NCBI RefSeq assembly: GCF_023823685.1
Contig: NZ_JAMXBF010000002.1
Span: 1-50,535, forward strand
From: Pseudomonas subflava
GTDB taxonomy: Bacteria; Pseudomonadota; Gammaproteobacteria; Pseudomonadales; Pseudomonadaceae
Length of the DNA stretch: 50,535 nt
Reading direction: 5' to 3'
This document shows, in pieces, positions 35,391 to 46,598 of the stretch. Positions within the stretch are counted from its first letter, which is position 1. Each line of letters begins with the position of its first letter. The notes under the pieces were generated by a model. The model saw only the letters and a program-made list of their open reading frames with translations. It was not told the origin of the DNA and did not search any database. Both the position numbers and the translations under genes were made by a program.

Positions 35391-35908
35391 GCGTAGGGTG
35401 CGCGCGCACCAATCGCCCGAGAAGATGCCCTAGGTGCGCACGGCGCACCCTACGGCGATTTGTCAGAGAGCCGTGGAGTATTCCGGCGCGTGCGTAGGGT
35501 GCGCCGCGCGCACCAATCGGCGCCTGCGAAGATGCCCCAGGTGCGCACGGCGCACCCTACGGCGATCCGTCATAGATTCGTGAAGGCCTGCGCGTTGCGT
35601 AGGGTGCGCCGCGCGCACCAACCGATGCGTGCGAGATGCCTCAGGTGCGCACGGCGCACCCTACGGCGATCCGCCATAGGTTCGTGGTGCCCTGCGCGTT
35701 GCGTAGGGTGCGCCGCGCGCACCAACCGATGCCTGCGAAGATGCCCCAGGTGCGCACAGCGCACCCGACGGAGATCCGTCATAGGTTCGTGGAATGCCCT
35801 GCGCGTTGCGTAGGGTGCGCCGCGCGCACCAAACGATGCCCGCGACGATGCACAGGTGCGCACGGCGCACCCTACGGCGATCCGTCATAGATTTGTGGAG
35901 GCCCTGCC
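35391..35908. repeat. Five-copy tandem array of a 101-107 bp palindromic repeat
   Basis: Copies begin GCGTAGGGTGCG at 35391, 35492, 35597, 35701 and 35808. Each carries an inverted pair (GTAGGGTGCGCCGCGCGCACC against GGTGCGCACGGCGCACCCTAC) about 20 bases apart, then a linker ending near CGATCCGTCATAG. Each copy could form a long hairpin. The element type is common between genes in several Pseudomonas genomes. Short frames in it are artefacts. Confidence 0.92.
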
Positions 35909-35921
35909 GAAGCCGCGCGGC

Positions 35922-37088
35922 TCACGGCCGCAGGATGACCTTGCGGCAGTCCTCTTCCATCTTGTCGAAGATCCGGTAGCCCTCGGCGGCCTGTTCCAGG
36001 GACATGCGATGGCTGATGATCACGTCGGGCTTGAGCTCGCCGCGTTCGACGTGTTCCAGCAGGGTCGGCAGCAGCGGCTGTACGTGGGTCTGGCCCATCT
36101 TGAAGGTCAGGCCCTTGTCGAAGGCGTCGCCGAACAGGAAACCGTGGATGAAGCCGGCATACACCCCCGGCACGCTCACCGTGCCGCCACGGCGCACGGC
36201 GGCGATGCACTGGCGCAGGGCCTTGCCGCTGCTGGCCTCGAGCTTGAGGGTGGTGAGGATGGTCTCGGTGGTGCTGCCCTTGGCCTCGAAGCCGACCGCA
36301 TCGATGGCGGCATCCACTCCGCGGTGGCCGGCGGTGCGTTCGATGATGGCGGCGGCCGGGTCGTCGATCTCGTCGAAGTTGATCGGGATCACGCCGTAGG
36401 TCTGGCGGGCGAATTCCAGGCGATAGGGCACCTGATCGACCATGAAGATCTGTTCGGCGCCCAGCAGCCGTGCGCAGGCCGCGCTCATCAGGCCGACCGG
36501 GCCGGCGCCATAGATGGCCACGCTGCTGCCCGGGCCGATGCCGGCGTTGACCGCGGCCTGGTAGCCAGTGGGCAGGATGTCGGTGAGGAACAGCACCTGC
36601 TCGTCCTGCAGCGTGCCGGGAATCTTCATCGGCCCGACGTTGGCCTTGGGCACCCGCACGTATTCGGCCTGGCCGCCGGGTACGCCGCCGTAGAGGTGGC
36701 TGTAACCGAATAGCGCGGCGCCCGGCGGAATCTGCTTCTTGTTGAGGATGGCGCCGCGGCCGGTGTTGGTGGTCTCGCAGGCCGCGTGCAGGTTCATGGC
36801 GCAGAAGAAGCAGGTGCCGCAGGCGATGACGAACGGCACCACGACCCGGTCGCCCTTGTTCAGCCCGGTCACGCCGCTGCCGGTTTCCACCACCTCGCCC
36901 ATGAACTCGTGGCCGAAGATGTCGCCGTCCTTCACCTGCGGAATCTTGCCGCGGTACAGGTGCAGGTCCGAGCCGCAGATGGCGGTGGCGGTCACGCGCA
37001 GGATGACGTCGTCGTCGGCCTGCAGGATAGGGTCGGCCACCGTCTCGACGCGGACATCGTGGCTGCCGTGGTAGGTGAGTGCGCGCAT
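35922..37088 (-). CDS. Zinc-dependent alcohol/formaldehyde dehydrogenase-like protein
   Basis: A medium-chain dehydrogenase of 388 residues. Catalytic zinc ligands appear in [11 protein letters not shown] and GHEFMGEV, and structural zinc Cys in [16 protein letters not shown]. The NAD-binding fold has [21 protein letters not shown]. The long insert ([21 protein letters not shown]) and C-terminal part resemble glutathione-independent formaldehyde dehydrogenase and related stress-linked dehydrogenases. The start at [12 protein letters not shown] (37088) is the family start; upstream codons are unlikely. The substrate is not certain. Confidence 0.9.
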   Translation of the reverse strand: MRALTYHGSHDVRVETVADPILQADDDVILRVTATAICGSDLHLYRGKIPQVKDGDIFGHEFMGEVVETGSGVTGLNKGDRVVVPFVIACGTCFFCAMNLHAACETTNTGRGAILNKKQIPPGAALFGYSHLYGGVPGGQAEYVRVPKANVGPMKIPGTLQDEQVLFLTDILPTGYQAAVNAGIGPGSSVAIYGAGPVGLMSAACARLLGAEQIFMVDQVPYRLEFARQTYGVIPINFDEIDDPAAAIIERTAGHRGVDAAIDAVGFEAKGSTTETILTTLKLEASSGKALRQCIAAVRRGGTVSVPGVYAGFIHGFLFGDAFDKGLTFKMGQTHVQPLLPTLLEHVERGELKPDVIISHRMSLEQAAEGYRIFDKMEEDCRKVILRP

Positions 37089-37249
37089 CAGTCGTTCCTC
37101 GTTCGTGGGGTCGATGAGGTATCGAACGGGCATGATGCGGGCGAGTTCAGGCCGCGGGACGGGTGGTCACCGGGCGGTTTTTCTGCGAACTCGGAGGGCG
37201 AGGCACCGGTCACTCCTTGTAACGCGATTGCGCACAGCCGGAGATTGCC

Positions 37250-37753
37250 ATGGGCGCCGACGAGGGCCGCAGCCGCACCTACCCGGTGCGCGAGAACATG
37301 CCGTTGCAACGAATGGCCTGGCGCATGGAGCGGCTGGGCTGGTACTGCCTGGTGCTGCTGGCGGTGCTGGCCCTGGCCGGGCTGTTTTCCAAGGGGCCGC
37401 TCAGCACCGCGTCGGCGGCGACGGCCGACAACAGCCTGCGGGTGGAGTACCAGCGTTTCGCCCGCAACGGCGCCCAGTCGCAGCTGATGGTCGATGCCCG
37501 AGGAACGGGGGATTCGCTGGACATCATCCTGGCCGGCGAACTGCTCGACGGCTTCAGCATCGAGTCCATGCAGCCCGAGCCGCAGCAGAGCATCAGTCAC
37601 CCGGGCAACGGCCTGCGCCTGCGCATGGCCGCCAACGAACAGGGCCAGGTGCGGGTGCGCATCCAGCTCAAGGCCGACGGTGTCGGGCCCTTCGCCTCGT
37701 CCCTGAGCGTCGCCGACCAGCAAGTCGAGCTGCGCCAGTTCATCTATCCCTGA
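37250..37753 (+). CDS. Single-pass membrane protein of unknown function
   Basis: A 167-residue protein with a 33-residue cytoplasmic lead, one membrane helix (LGWYCLVLLAVLALAGLFS, about 29-47) and a soluble C-terminal domain, outside if the helix is a signal anchor. That domain is beta-rich (SLRVEYQRFARNGAQSQLMVDARG ... LDIILAGELLDGFSIESMQPEPQQSI ... LRLRMAANEQGQVRVRIQLKADGVG). CCGGAGA precedes ATG 37250. It is 22 bases upstream of a DUF421 gene in the same direction. I recall the pair as frequent in Pseudomonas, so they may act together; no function known. Confidence 0.75.
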   Translation: MGADEGRSRTYPVRENMPLQRMAWRMERLGWYCLVLLAVLALAGLFSKGPLSTASAATADNSLRVEYQRFARNGAQSQLMVDARGTGDSLDIILAGELLDGFSIESMQPEPQQSISHPGNGLRLRMAANEQGQVRVRIQLKADGVGPFASSLSVADQQVELRQFIYP

Positions 37754-37775
37754 CCCCCTTTCTTAGGAGTCCGAT

Positions 37776-38219
37776 ATGGACGCCGTGCTGCGCGCCGCCG
37801 CCATCTACATTGCCCTGCTGATCCTGTTTAAGCTCGCCGGCCGCCGTTCGCTGGCGCAGCTGACCACCTTCGACTTCGTGCTGCTGCTGATCATCGGCGA
37901 GGCCACCCAGCAGGCCCTGCTGGGTGAAGACTTCTCGGTCACCAACGCCGTGCTGGTGATCATGACGCTGATCGCCATCGACGTCGGCGCCTCGCTGCTC
38001 AAGCGGCGCTCCGAGCGCATCGCCTACCTGCTCGACGGCTCACCGACCATCGTGGTGGAAAACGGTGTGGCCCTGGAGGAGCGTCTGGCCAAGGCGCGTC
38101 TGCGGTTGGACGACATCATGGAGTCGGCACGCGAGAACGGGCTGGAGCGCGTCGAGCAGATCAAGTTCGCCATCATCGAACGCAACGGCAAGATTTCCAT
38201 CATCCCGCGCGAGCAGTGA
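37776..38219 (+). CDS. DUF421 (YetF-like) membrane protein
   Basis: A 147-residue protein with three N-terminal membrane helices and a cytoplasmic DUF421 domain. KLAGRRSLAQLTTFDFVLLLIIGEATQQALL is the family signature. The soluble part reads SERIAYLLDGSPTIVVENGVALEERLAKARLRLDDIMESARENGLERVEQIKFAIIERNGKISIIP, also diagnostic. TAGGAG precedes the start. Family members are linked to spore or envelope stress functions in other bacteria, without a known activity. Confidence 0.93.
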   Translation: MDAVLRAAAIYIALLILFKLAGRRSLAQLTTFDFVLLLIIGEATQQALLGEDFSVTNAVLVIMTLIAIDVGASLLKRRSERIAYLLDGSPTIVVENGVALEERLAKARLRLDDIMESARENGLERVEQIKFAIIERNGKISIIPREQ

Positions 38220-38312
38220 GTCGCCGCGCAGCCGACAAAATCCCTAGAACCTCTCGCGCTAGGCTTTCTCATAGCTACAGGGCCCCACCCCTTAGCCATG
38301 AGGAGACAGACC

Positions 38313-40442
38313 ATGTCCACCAAGAAACCGAGCCAGGTCGCCGGCAGCAACGCGCTGGACCGCGCCAACAGCAACGCCAAGCTGGAACAACTGGAACAGT
38401 GGCGCGAGGACGCCACCGACGAGGCCCTCACCTCCAATACCGGGGTGCGCGTGGCCGACAACCAGAACACGCTCAAAGCCGGCGAACGCGGTCCCTCGCT
38501 GCTCGAAGACTTCCTGATGCGCGAAAAGATCACCCACTTCGATCACGAGCGCATCCCCGAGCGCGTGGTGCACGCCCGCGGCTCGGCCGCCCATGGCTAC
38601 TTCCAGGTCTATGAGCCGCTGAGTGACCTGACCAAGGCCGACTTCCTCAACCACCCGGAGAAGAAAACGCCGGTGTTCGTGCGCTTCTCCACCGTGCAGG
38701 GTCCGCGCGGTTCGGCCGACACCGTCCGCGACGTGCGCGGCTTCGCCACCAAGTTCTACACCGACGAGGGCAACTTCGACCTGGTCGGCAACAACATGCC
38801 GGTGTTCTTCATCCAGGACGCGATTAAGTTCCCCGACCTGGTCCACGCGGTGAAGCCGGAGCCGCACAACGAGATCCCCACCGGCGCGTCCGCCCATGAC
38901 ACCTTCTGGGACTTCGTCTCGCTGCAGCCGGAGACGGCGCACATGGTGCAGTGGCTGATGTCCGACCGCGCCATCCCGGTCGCCTACCGGATGATGGAGG
39001 GCTTCGGCGTGCACACTTTCCGCCTGGTCAATGCCGAGGGCCGCAGCGTGTTCGTCAAGTTCCACTGGAAGCCGGTTTCGGGCGTCTGCTCGCTGGTCTG
39101 GGACGAGGCGCAGAAGCTCGCCGGCAAGGACCCGGACTTCAATCGCCGGCAACTGTGGGAAGACATCGAGAACGGCGACTACCCGGAGTGGGAGCTGGGT
39201 GTTCAGGTGATCCCGGAGGAGGACGAGCACAAGTACGACTTCGACCTGCTCGACCCCACCAAGCTGGTGCCCGAGGAACTGGTGCCGGTGCGGCCCGTCG
39301 GCAAGATGACGCTCAACCGCAACCCGGACAACTTCTTCGCAGAGACCGAGCAGGCGGCCTTCCACATCGGCCACATCGTGCCGGGTATCGACTTCACCAA
39401 CGACCCGCTGCTGCAGGGCCGGCTGTTCTCCTACACCGATACCCAGCTGCTGCGCCTGGGCGGCCCTAACTTCAACGAGATCCCGATCAACCGCCCGCTG
39501 TGCCCGTTTCACAACAACCAGCGCGACGCGCCGCATCGGCAGACCATCAACAAGGGCAGGGCGTCGTACGAGCCCAACTCCATCGACGGCGGCTGGCCCA
39601 AGGAAACGCCGCCGGCGGCCAGCGGCGGCGGCTTCGCCTCGTACCCGGAGCCGATGAGCGGAGTGAAGTTGCGCAAGCGCGCGGATTCGTTCGCCGACCA
39701 CTTCTCCCAGGCACGGCTGTTCTGGAACAGCATGGCGCCGCATGAGAAGGAGCACATGATCTCTGCCTACAGCTTCGAGCTGGGCAAGGTCGAACGCCGC
39801 GAAATCCGCGAGCGCGAGGTCAACGAGATTCTCGCCAACATCGACCTGGTGCTGGCCACGCGCGTGGCGGAGAACCTCGGCCTGCCGGCGCCGGTCGGAA
39901 CCACCGCCGCGCCCGTCACGGCGGCGCTGCAGGATTCGCCGGCGCTGAGCCAGGCCAACCTGCTTCCGGGCAACATCCGTTCGCGCAAGGTGGCCATCCT
40001 GCTGCTGCCGGGGGCCGATGCCGGTGATATCAGCCACATCATCGACGTGCTCAACCGCGAGGGGGCGATGAGCAAGCTGATCGGGCCGAGCTCGGCGGCG
40101 GTGAGGACCAGCGACGGCAACACGCTGATGCCCGACGCCAGCTTCGCCACCATGCCCTCCATCGCCTTCGATGCGGTGTTCGTACCCGGCGGTGCCGGCG
40201 TGGCCGACGCGCTGCGGGCCGATGGCAGCGGCCTGCATTACCTGATGGAGGCCTACAAGCACCTCAAGGCCATTGCCCTGTGCGGCGACACCGGCGCTCT
40301 GGCCGGCGAGCTGCGCCTCAAACCGGACGCCGGACTGCTCAGCGCCGCCACGGCGAAGGAACTCTGCGCGGACTTCGTCAAGGCCATGGGGCAGCACCGT
40401 GTATGGGCGCGGGAACCCCTGGCCATGGCCATTCCCGCGTAG
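38313..40442 (+). CDS. katE: Large-subunit catalase HPII (KatE)
   Basis: Cytoplasmic heme catalase that disproportionates hydrogen peroxide. The 709-residue length fits the large-subunit type. The catalytic His lies in [15 protein letters not shown] and the distal Asn in [13 protein letters not shown]. The heme-binding Tyr is in [19 protein letters not shown] flavodoxin-like C-terminal domain (about 555-700, [21 protein letters not shown] ... FVPGGAG) is characteristic of HPII. The start [11 protein letters not shown] follows AGGAGA. HPII genes are commonly under RpoS control; no certain promoter was read. A very stable hairpin ends the gene. Confidence 0.97.
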   Translation: MSTKKPSQVAGSNALDRANSNAKLEQLEQWREDATDEALTSNTGVRVADNQNTLKAGERGPSLLEDFLMREKITHFDHERIPERVVHARGSAAHGYFQVYEPLSDLTKADFLNHPEKKTPVFVRFSTVQGPRGSADTVRDVRGFATKFYTDEGNFDLVGNNMPVFFIQDAIKFPDLVHAVKPEPHNEIPTGASAHDTFWDFVSLQPETAHMVQWLMSDRAIPVAYRMMEGFGVHTFRLVNAEGRSVFVKFHWKPVSGVCSLVWDEAQKLAGKDPDFNRRQLWEDIENGDYPEWELGVQVIPEEDEHKYDFDLLDPTKLVPEELVPVRPVGKMTLNRNPDNFFAETEQAAFHIGHIVPGIDFTNDPLLQGRLFSYTDTQLLRLGGPNFNEIPINRPLCPFHNNQRDAPHRQTINKGRASYEPNSIDGGWPKETPPAASGGGFASYPEPMSGVKLRKRADSFADHFSQARLFWNSMAPHEKEHMISAYSFELGKVERREIREREVNEILANIDLVLATRVAENLGLPAPVGTTAAPVTAALQDSPALSQANLLPGNIRSRKVAILLLPGADAGDISHIIDVLNREGAMSKLIGPSSAAVRTSDGNTLMPDASFATMPSIAFDAVFVPGGAGVADALRADGSGLHYLMEAYKHLKAIALCGDTGALAGELRLKPDAGLLSAATAKELCADFVKAMGQHRVWAREPLAMAIPA

Positions 40443-40447
40443 GCCGT

Positions 40448-40489
40448 AAGCCGCTGCCGACCCGCCGGAAACGGCGGCGGCAGCGGCTT
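40448..40489 (+). terminator. Long hairpin terminator after katE
   Basis: Outer stem AAGCCGCTGCCG (40448-40459) / CGGCAGCGGCTT (40478-40489) plus inner CCGCCG / CGGCGG closed by a GAAA tetraloop, 18 bp in all with an AC bulge. CGCTTTTCCG follows. Confidence 0.8.
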
Positions 40490-40593
40490 GTCGCGCGCTT
40501 TTCCGCAAGGCGCCGAAAGGTCCGTAAGTAAGTGAAACCTAAAGGAAATATCGAAGGTCTAGAGTTCACATCGGATCATTTGAGGCTTACATC

Positions 40594-40800
40594 GTGTCGC
40601 GTTCTGTCAGGAAGATCATTGATGCCATCGCATCGCGTAACGAGGATGCCGCCGTGTCGGTCATGCGTGCGGCGGAGAGCCTCGGCGACGAGGTATTGCG
40701 GCAACAGCTGTATCGGGTGATCCATCGCCTCAACCAGGATGCCGCCGAGCTGCGCCAGGTGCGCGATGCCCTGGTGCTGGATGACCGTCAGCGCGCCTGA
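40594..40800 (+). CDS. Small helical hypothetical protein
   Basis: A 68-residue protein that begins at GTG 40594, with TGAGG at 40580-40584. It is rich in charged residues and predicted mostly helical (KIIDAIASRNEDAAVSVMRAAESLGDEVLRQQLYRVIHRLNQDAAELRQVRDAL), possibly a short coiled coil. No Cys and no hydrophobic stretch. No family recognised. It overlaps nothing and is convergent with the next gene. Confidence 0.55.
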   Translation: MSRSVRKIIDAIASRNEDAAVSVMRAAESLGDEVLRQQLYRVIHRLNQDAAELRQVRDALVLDDRQRA

Positions 40801-40813
40801 GGTGCGCCCGGCC

Positions 40814-41155
40814 CTAGGCGCTGGCCGCCACCGGCAGGCTCAGCAGCACGCCCTGGTAGCTCGTTGCGTCGAGACGCAGGGTATGCACGGGACGCTGCAA
40901 CGGGTTGCGGCGCTCCTCGTGAATCAACGCGATGCCACTCGCCTGAAACTGCCCCACGGCAAGCCGACAGTAGCGTTCCGCCTGGCCACGCTCGAGTTTC
41001 GAGGGCGACTGCGGCCGGTAGAGCGCCTGAGTGATGCCACGGAAGACCAGGGTGATCAGCAGCACGTGGTCGTCCTGGCAGAGCACTTCGAGATGCAGCG
41101 AATCGTTTCCGCGCCAGAGCGGGGCCTCGTAGCTGGCGCAATGGAGACGGTTCAT
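40814..41155 (-). CDS. Hypothetical protein
   Basis: A 113-residue protein starting MNRLHCASYEAPLWRGNDSL after GGAGG, 10 bases upstream of ATG 41155. It has a mixed alpha/beta look, with strands (LHLEVLCQDDHVLLITLVFRG and PVHTLRLDATSYQGVLLSLPV) flanking a helix (KLERGQAERYCRLAVGQFQAS). No signal peptide. No function or family recognised. Confidence 0.6.
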   Translation of the reverse strand: MNRLHCASYEAPLWRGNDSLHLEVLCQDDHVLLITLVFRGITQALYRPQSPSKLERGQAERYCRLAVGQFQASGIALIHEERRNPLQRPVHTLRLDATSYQGVLLSLPVAASA

Positions 41156-41330
41156 GGGGTTCGATCCTCCGTGGCAGTCATGCGGGCAGGCAGGGCAGCA
41201 GCTTAACCCGTCTTTCCCCACGCAGGGCAACCGCGCGATGACCAGAGCCGCGGATGTGAGCCGTTGAACGAATCGAGTCGAACTTTTATCCGGCCGCCGT
41301 GGCCCCAAGGTCACAGCGTTTGGAGGATGC

Positions 41331-41732
41331 ATGAGCAAAGCAGCGAAATCGCGCGCCACCGTCATCTGCCATCGGCAGGATCAGGTGCTGCTGGTGCGCA
41401 AGCCGGAGGCGAAGTGGACCCTGCCAGGCGGCAAGATCGAGGCCGACGAGGGGCCGACCGAGGCGGCGCTGCGCGAGCTGAGCGAGGAAACCGGGCTGGC
41501 CTTCAAGGCCATCGAGTATCTGGCCCTGCATGAGTTCGGGAAGGGCACCCACCACGTCTTTCGCCTGGCGGTCGCCGACTCGCTGACCGCCCGGCCGCAG
41601 AACGAGATCGCCGACTGCCGCTGGTGCTCCGTCGACGATCTGGGCCGCCTGCCGGTAAAGCGGCAGATCCGCAAGCTGCTCAGCCTGTATTGCCAGGCTT
41701 CCGCCGATGAGCCGGGCCTAGCCGGTGCGTGA
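41331..41732 (+). CDS. NUDIX hydrolase
   Basis: Hydrolyses nucleoside-diphosphate-linked compounds with Mg2+. The 133-residue protein carries a full NUDIX box, GGKIEADEGPTEAALRELSEETGLAF, with the REL-x-EE-x-G core. VICHRQDQVLLVRKPEAKWTLPGG is the preceding strand region. TGGAGGA precedes ATG 41331. The fold is the minimal size, so a housekeeping or stress-linked role (such as removal of damaged nucleotides) cannot be narrowed down. Confidence 0.93.
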   Translation: MSKAAKSRATVICHRQDQVLLVRKPEAKWTLPGGKIEADEGPTEAALRELSEETGLAFKAIEYLALHEFGKGTHHVFRLAVADSLTARPQNEIADCRWCSVDDLGRLPVKRQIRKLLSLYCQASADEPGLAGA

Positions 41733-41746
41733 CGCGCCGGCCCCGC

Positions 41747-41980
41747 TCAATCCTTCCTGAATACCCGCAGCAGCCCGCCGTGACCACAGCCGTCGTGGCG
41801 CGCCTCGGTGTTCTTGCCGAAGCGCTGCCAGGCCTTCTCGTGGAAGAAGAAGGCCACGGTGTTGCAGGCCGGTTCCAGCAGGGCGATGAGCCCGCCGGTG
41901 AGAAGGTCGCCGGTGAGCAGATAAGCCACGGTGAAGGCGATGGTGAAGTGTACGATGGCGAAGGTGAGGGTCTTCAGCAT
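41747..41980 (-). CDS. DUF2061 small membrane protein
   Basis: A 77-residue protein with two hydrophobic segments (TFAIVHFTIAFTVAYLLTG and LLTGGLIALLEPACNTVAFFFHEKAW). The family signature E-P-x-x-N-T-x-x-x-x-H-E-x-x-W is clear. The C-terminus has a His/Cys-rich tail, ARHDGCGHGGLLRV, that might bind metal. Function unknown. The ribosome site is weak. Confidence 0.85.
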   Translation of the reverse strand: MLKTLTFAIVHFTIAFTVAYLLTGDLLTGGLIALLEPACNTVAFFFHEKAWQRFGKNTEARHDGCGHGGLLRVFRKD

Positions 41981-42016
41981 TCACTATGAGCGCCGGCACG
42001 CCGGCGCTGTCCTCGC

Positions 42017-42526
42017 TCAGCGTTTGGCTTCGGTATTGGGGGCGGCGGAGCGGGCCAGGAAGGCCTCGGTGATTTGCGGGAGATGGTCGCGCAGCCAGTC
42101 GGCCATGGCAATTTCCTGCGGCAGGATCTGCTCGCAGGCGCGTTGCGTTTCGCTATCGCCGACTGCCTTGGCCGCGCTGATCAGCACGGTGTACGCGGCG
42201 ATCTCCAGGTTCTCGAACACGTAGCCACTCATGGCGCCCTTGACCACTTCGTCGCTCACGGTCATGCCGGCCATGGCCTGACCGAAGGCCATCAGCTTGG
42301 CGGACATGTCCTTGATGGTGGATGGGCTGCTACCGAGGCGCTGCAGGCAGTTGCCGAGCAGCTCCTGCTGGCCTTGGGTCTCCACGATGTGCTGTTCGAT
42401 ACGTGCCTTCAGTTCGGGATAGTGCTCCAGCCGCTCGGCCTGGGCCTTCAGCATCTTCTCCGCCTGTTGCTCCATCGCATGGGCATCGCGCAGCCAGTCG
42501 AGCAGGTTTTCGGTTGGGGTGGCCAT
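42017..42526 (-). CDS. DUF892 ferritin-like protein (YciE/YciF family)
   Basis: A stress-linked four-helix bundle of 169 residues. LLDWLRDAHAMEQQAEKML is the family start, and Glu/His ligands for a di-iron site are expected in EQQAEKML, HIVETQGQQ, NLEIAAY and LPQEIAMADWL. AAAGGAG precedes ATG 42526. The group is often induced by osmotic or stationary-phase stress and lies near katE-type genes, as here. A short GC-rich hairpin (41989-42008) lies between it and the DUF2061 gene. Confidence 0.9.
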   Translation of the reverse strand: MATPTENLLDWLRDAHAMEQQAEKMLKAQAERLEHYPELKARIEQHIVETQGQQELLGNCLQRLGSSPSTIKDMSAKLMAFGQAMAGMTVSDEVVKGAMSGYVFENLEIAAYTVLISAAKAVGDSETQRACEQILPQEIAMADWLRDHLPQITEAFLARSAAPNTEAKR

Positions 42527-42687
42527 GGGGCTCGCTCCTTTGGTGTGGGGTGACAGAGTTGAGAAGGGCGCTCTGCAACGGGAGTTCAGCCATTACGATG
42601 GGCGGCGGCGCGACCGCCGGTCATGCGGGGCGAACCATGTCCGGCGCAGTCCGGACGAACCTGATAGACCCTCACAGGAGTACCTCC

Positions 42688-42993
42688 ATGAAAGCGCTTC
42701 CCCAGCTCACCCTCGTCACCACGCTATTGTTCGCCGCCGCGGCGTACTCCCAGGCACCGGCCGGCAGCCCCGAGGCGGACGAGGGCTCCGCGCCGAGCGG
42801 CCAGGGCACGCCGACACCGCAGCAGGAAATGGAGACGCACATGGAGGACGGCGAGGTGCGCATCGAGGACGGCCGCCCGGTCAACAGCAACGACGGCGAC
42901 GCGCGCAACGAAGGAAAGCGTGACGACGCCGGCGAGCATTCGTCGCCCGGTGGCCCGACCGATCCCGCGTCCGACCCCGGCACCCTGGATTGA
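42688..42993 (+). CDS. Secreted low-complexity acidic protein
   Basis: A 101-residue protein. The signal peptide is MKALPQLTLVTTLLFAAAAYS, and the mature part (QAPAGSPEADEGSAPSG...) is rich in Glu, Asp, Gly, Ser and Pro and is probably disordered. HMEDGEVRIEDGRPVNSNDGDARNEGK recurs in similar small periplasmic proteins I cannot name. CAGGAG precedes ATG 42688. A strong hairpin follows the gene. Confidence 0.65.
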   Translation: MKALPQLTLVTTLLFAAAAYSQAPAGSPEADEGSAPSGQGTPTPQQEMETHMEDGEVRIEDGRPVNSNDGDARNEGKRDDAGEHSSPGGPTDPASDPGTLD

Positions 42994-43027
42994 GTCGGCC
43001 TCGTCCCCCGGCAATGAAGCACGAAGT

Positions 43028-43052
43028 GCCCGGCCGGTAGCTCCGGCCGGGC
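43028..43052. terminator. Hairpin between convergent genes
   Basis: GCCCGGCCGG (43028-43037) pairs with CCGGCCGGGC (43043-43052) across a 5-base loop. No strong T runs follow, but the location between two converging stops suits a bidirectional terminator. Confidence 0.6.
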
Positions 43053-43085
43053 GTCGATATCGAAGCAGCGCGAGCGCAGGTCAGG

Positions 43086-45668
<2,583 letters not shown>

Positions 45669-45760
45669 GTCTTTGACTGCGACTGAATACAGGCTTTGTG
45701 CCCGGTTGATGTTCCATTACGAAACTAAGAGGGCCGCGGCCGTGATGCGTTCCATCTGTA

Positions 45761-46576
45761 TCACGCGCGGATGTCGTCGGTGTGTCTCGGCGCGTTGCCG
45801 AGGCCTTCGATCTCCCGCCTGGCATGTTCGATGAAGGCCGCCACCGCGGCCGGGTCATACTCGAAGGCCCGGTCGGCTGCGCCGAGGTAGGCGGCCCGTG
45901 CGGCGGCCAGCAGCGGACGGTGGCGGTCCGGCAAACGCTCCAGCAGCCAGGCCGCGGCGACGTCCTTGGCGACGATCGATCCCGTGGTGAGGGTGAACCA
46001 GATGCGCCCGATCGCCAGCACCACGTTGCGCTCGTCGCCCTGCCAGTCGGCCGGCTCCCGCCACTGCGCGACGGTATCGTGCAGCGCCCGGCGCAGATCG
46101 GCCGGCGGCACGGCGTCGAGCAGGACCATGGCGGCCGGGCCCAGCAGGCAGGCGCTGCGCTGCCGCGCCTGGGTCAGCAGGATCGCCAGGTCGGGATCGG
46201 TCATCGACGGCGGCATCGCTCCGGCCTGGATCTCGGCGCGCAGCCATTCGCCGAACTGCAGCTCGCGCCGGGGCGGATAGCGCCAGGGCCGCAGGTCGTC
46301 GCGAACCACCAGCGTCACTTCCAGAGGACGCAGGTCTGCGGTCGCCGGCCAGGCCGAAACCGAGAGGAGATCGCGGAACAGTCGCTGCCGAACCGGCTCG
46401 CCCAGCGGCGCGGCCACCGTCACCAGCAGGTCGACATCACTGTCGGGGCACAGCCCGCCATCCACGGCCGAGCCGAACAGGTGCACGGCCAGCAGCGCGT
46501 CGACCAGGTGCTGCCGCAGCAGGGCGAGGGTCAGCTCGACCTGCGCTGCGATGGATGAAGGTACCGGCGGAGTCAT
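45761..46576 (-). CDS. AadA-like aminoglycoside nucleotidyltransferase, chromosomal type
   Basis: A 271-residue protein of the ANT(3'')-type family. The nucleotidyltransferase signature GSAVDGGLCPDSDVDLLVTV provides Asp47 and Asp49, and the third acid is Glu86 in DLRPLEVTLVV. The C-terminal helical domain has VVLAIGRIWFTLTTGSIVAKDVAAAWLLERLP, as in AadA enzymes. These adenylylate streptomycin and spectinomycin in studied members; here the sequence is not next to mobile elements and may be a native gene with another substrate. It lies 22 bases behind the amidase, with no clear ribosome site. Confidence 0.88.
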   Translation of the reverse strand: MTPPVPSSIAAQVELTLALLRQHLVDALLAVHLFGSAVDGGLCPDSDVDLLVTVAAPLGEPVRQRLFRDLLSVSAWPATADLRPLEVTLVVRDDLRPWRYPPRRELQFGEWLRAEIQAGAMPPSMTDPDLAILLTQARQRSACLLGPAAMVLLDAVPPADLRRALHDTVAQWREPADWQGDERNVVLAIGRIWFTLTTGSIVAKDVAAAWLLERLPDRHRPLLAAARAAYLGAADRAFEYDPAAVAAFIEHARREIEGLGNAPRHTDDIRA

Positions 46577-46598
46577 GCGAAACGGTGCCGCGGGCCGA

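Noticed and set aside
35391..35908. CRISPR array
   Set aside because: Units are 101-107 bases with conserved linkers and internal palindromes, not short repeats with unique spacers, and no cas genes are present.
35460..35979. Short open frames across the repeat array
   Set aside because: They follow the repeat period on both strands and have Arg/Cys/His-rich translations with no ribosome sites.
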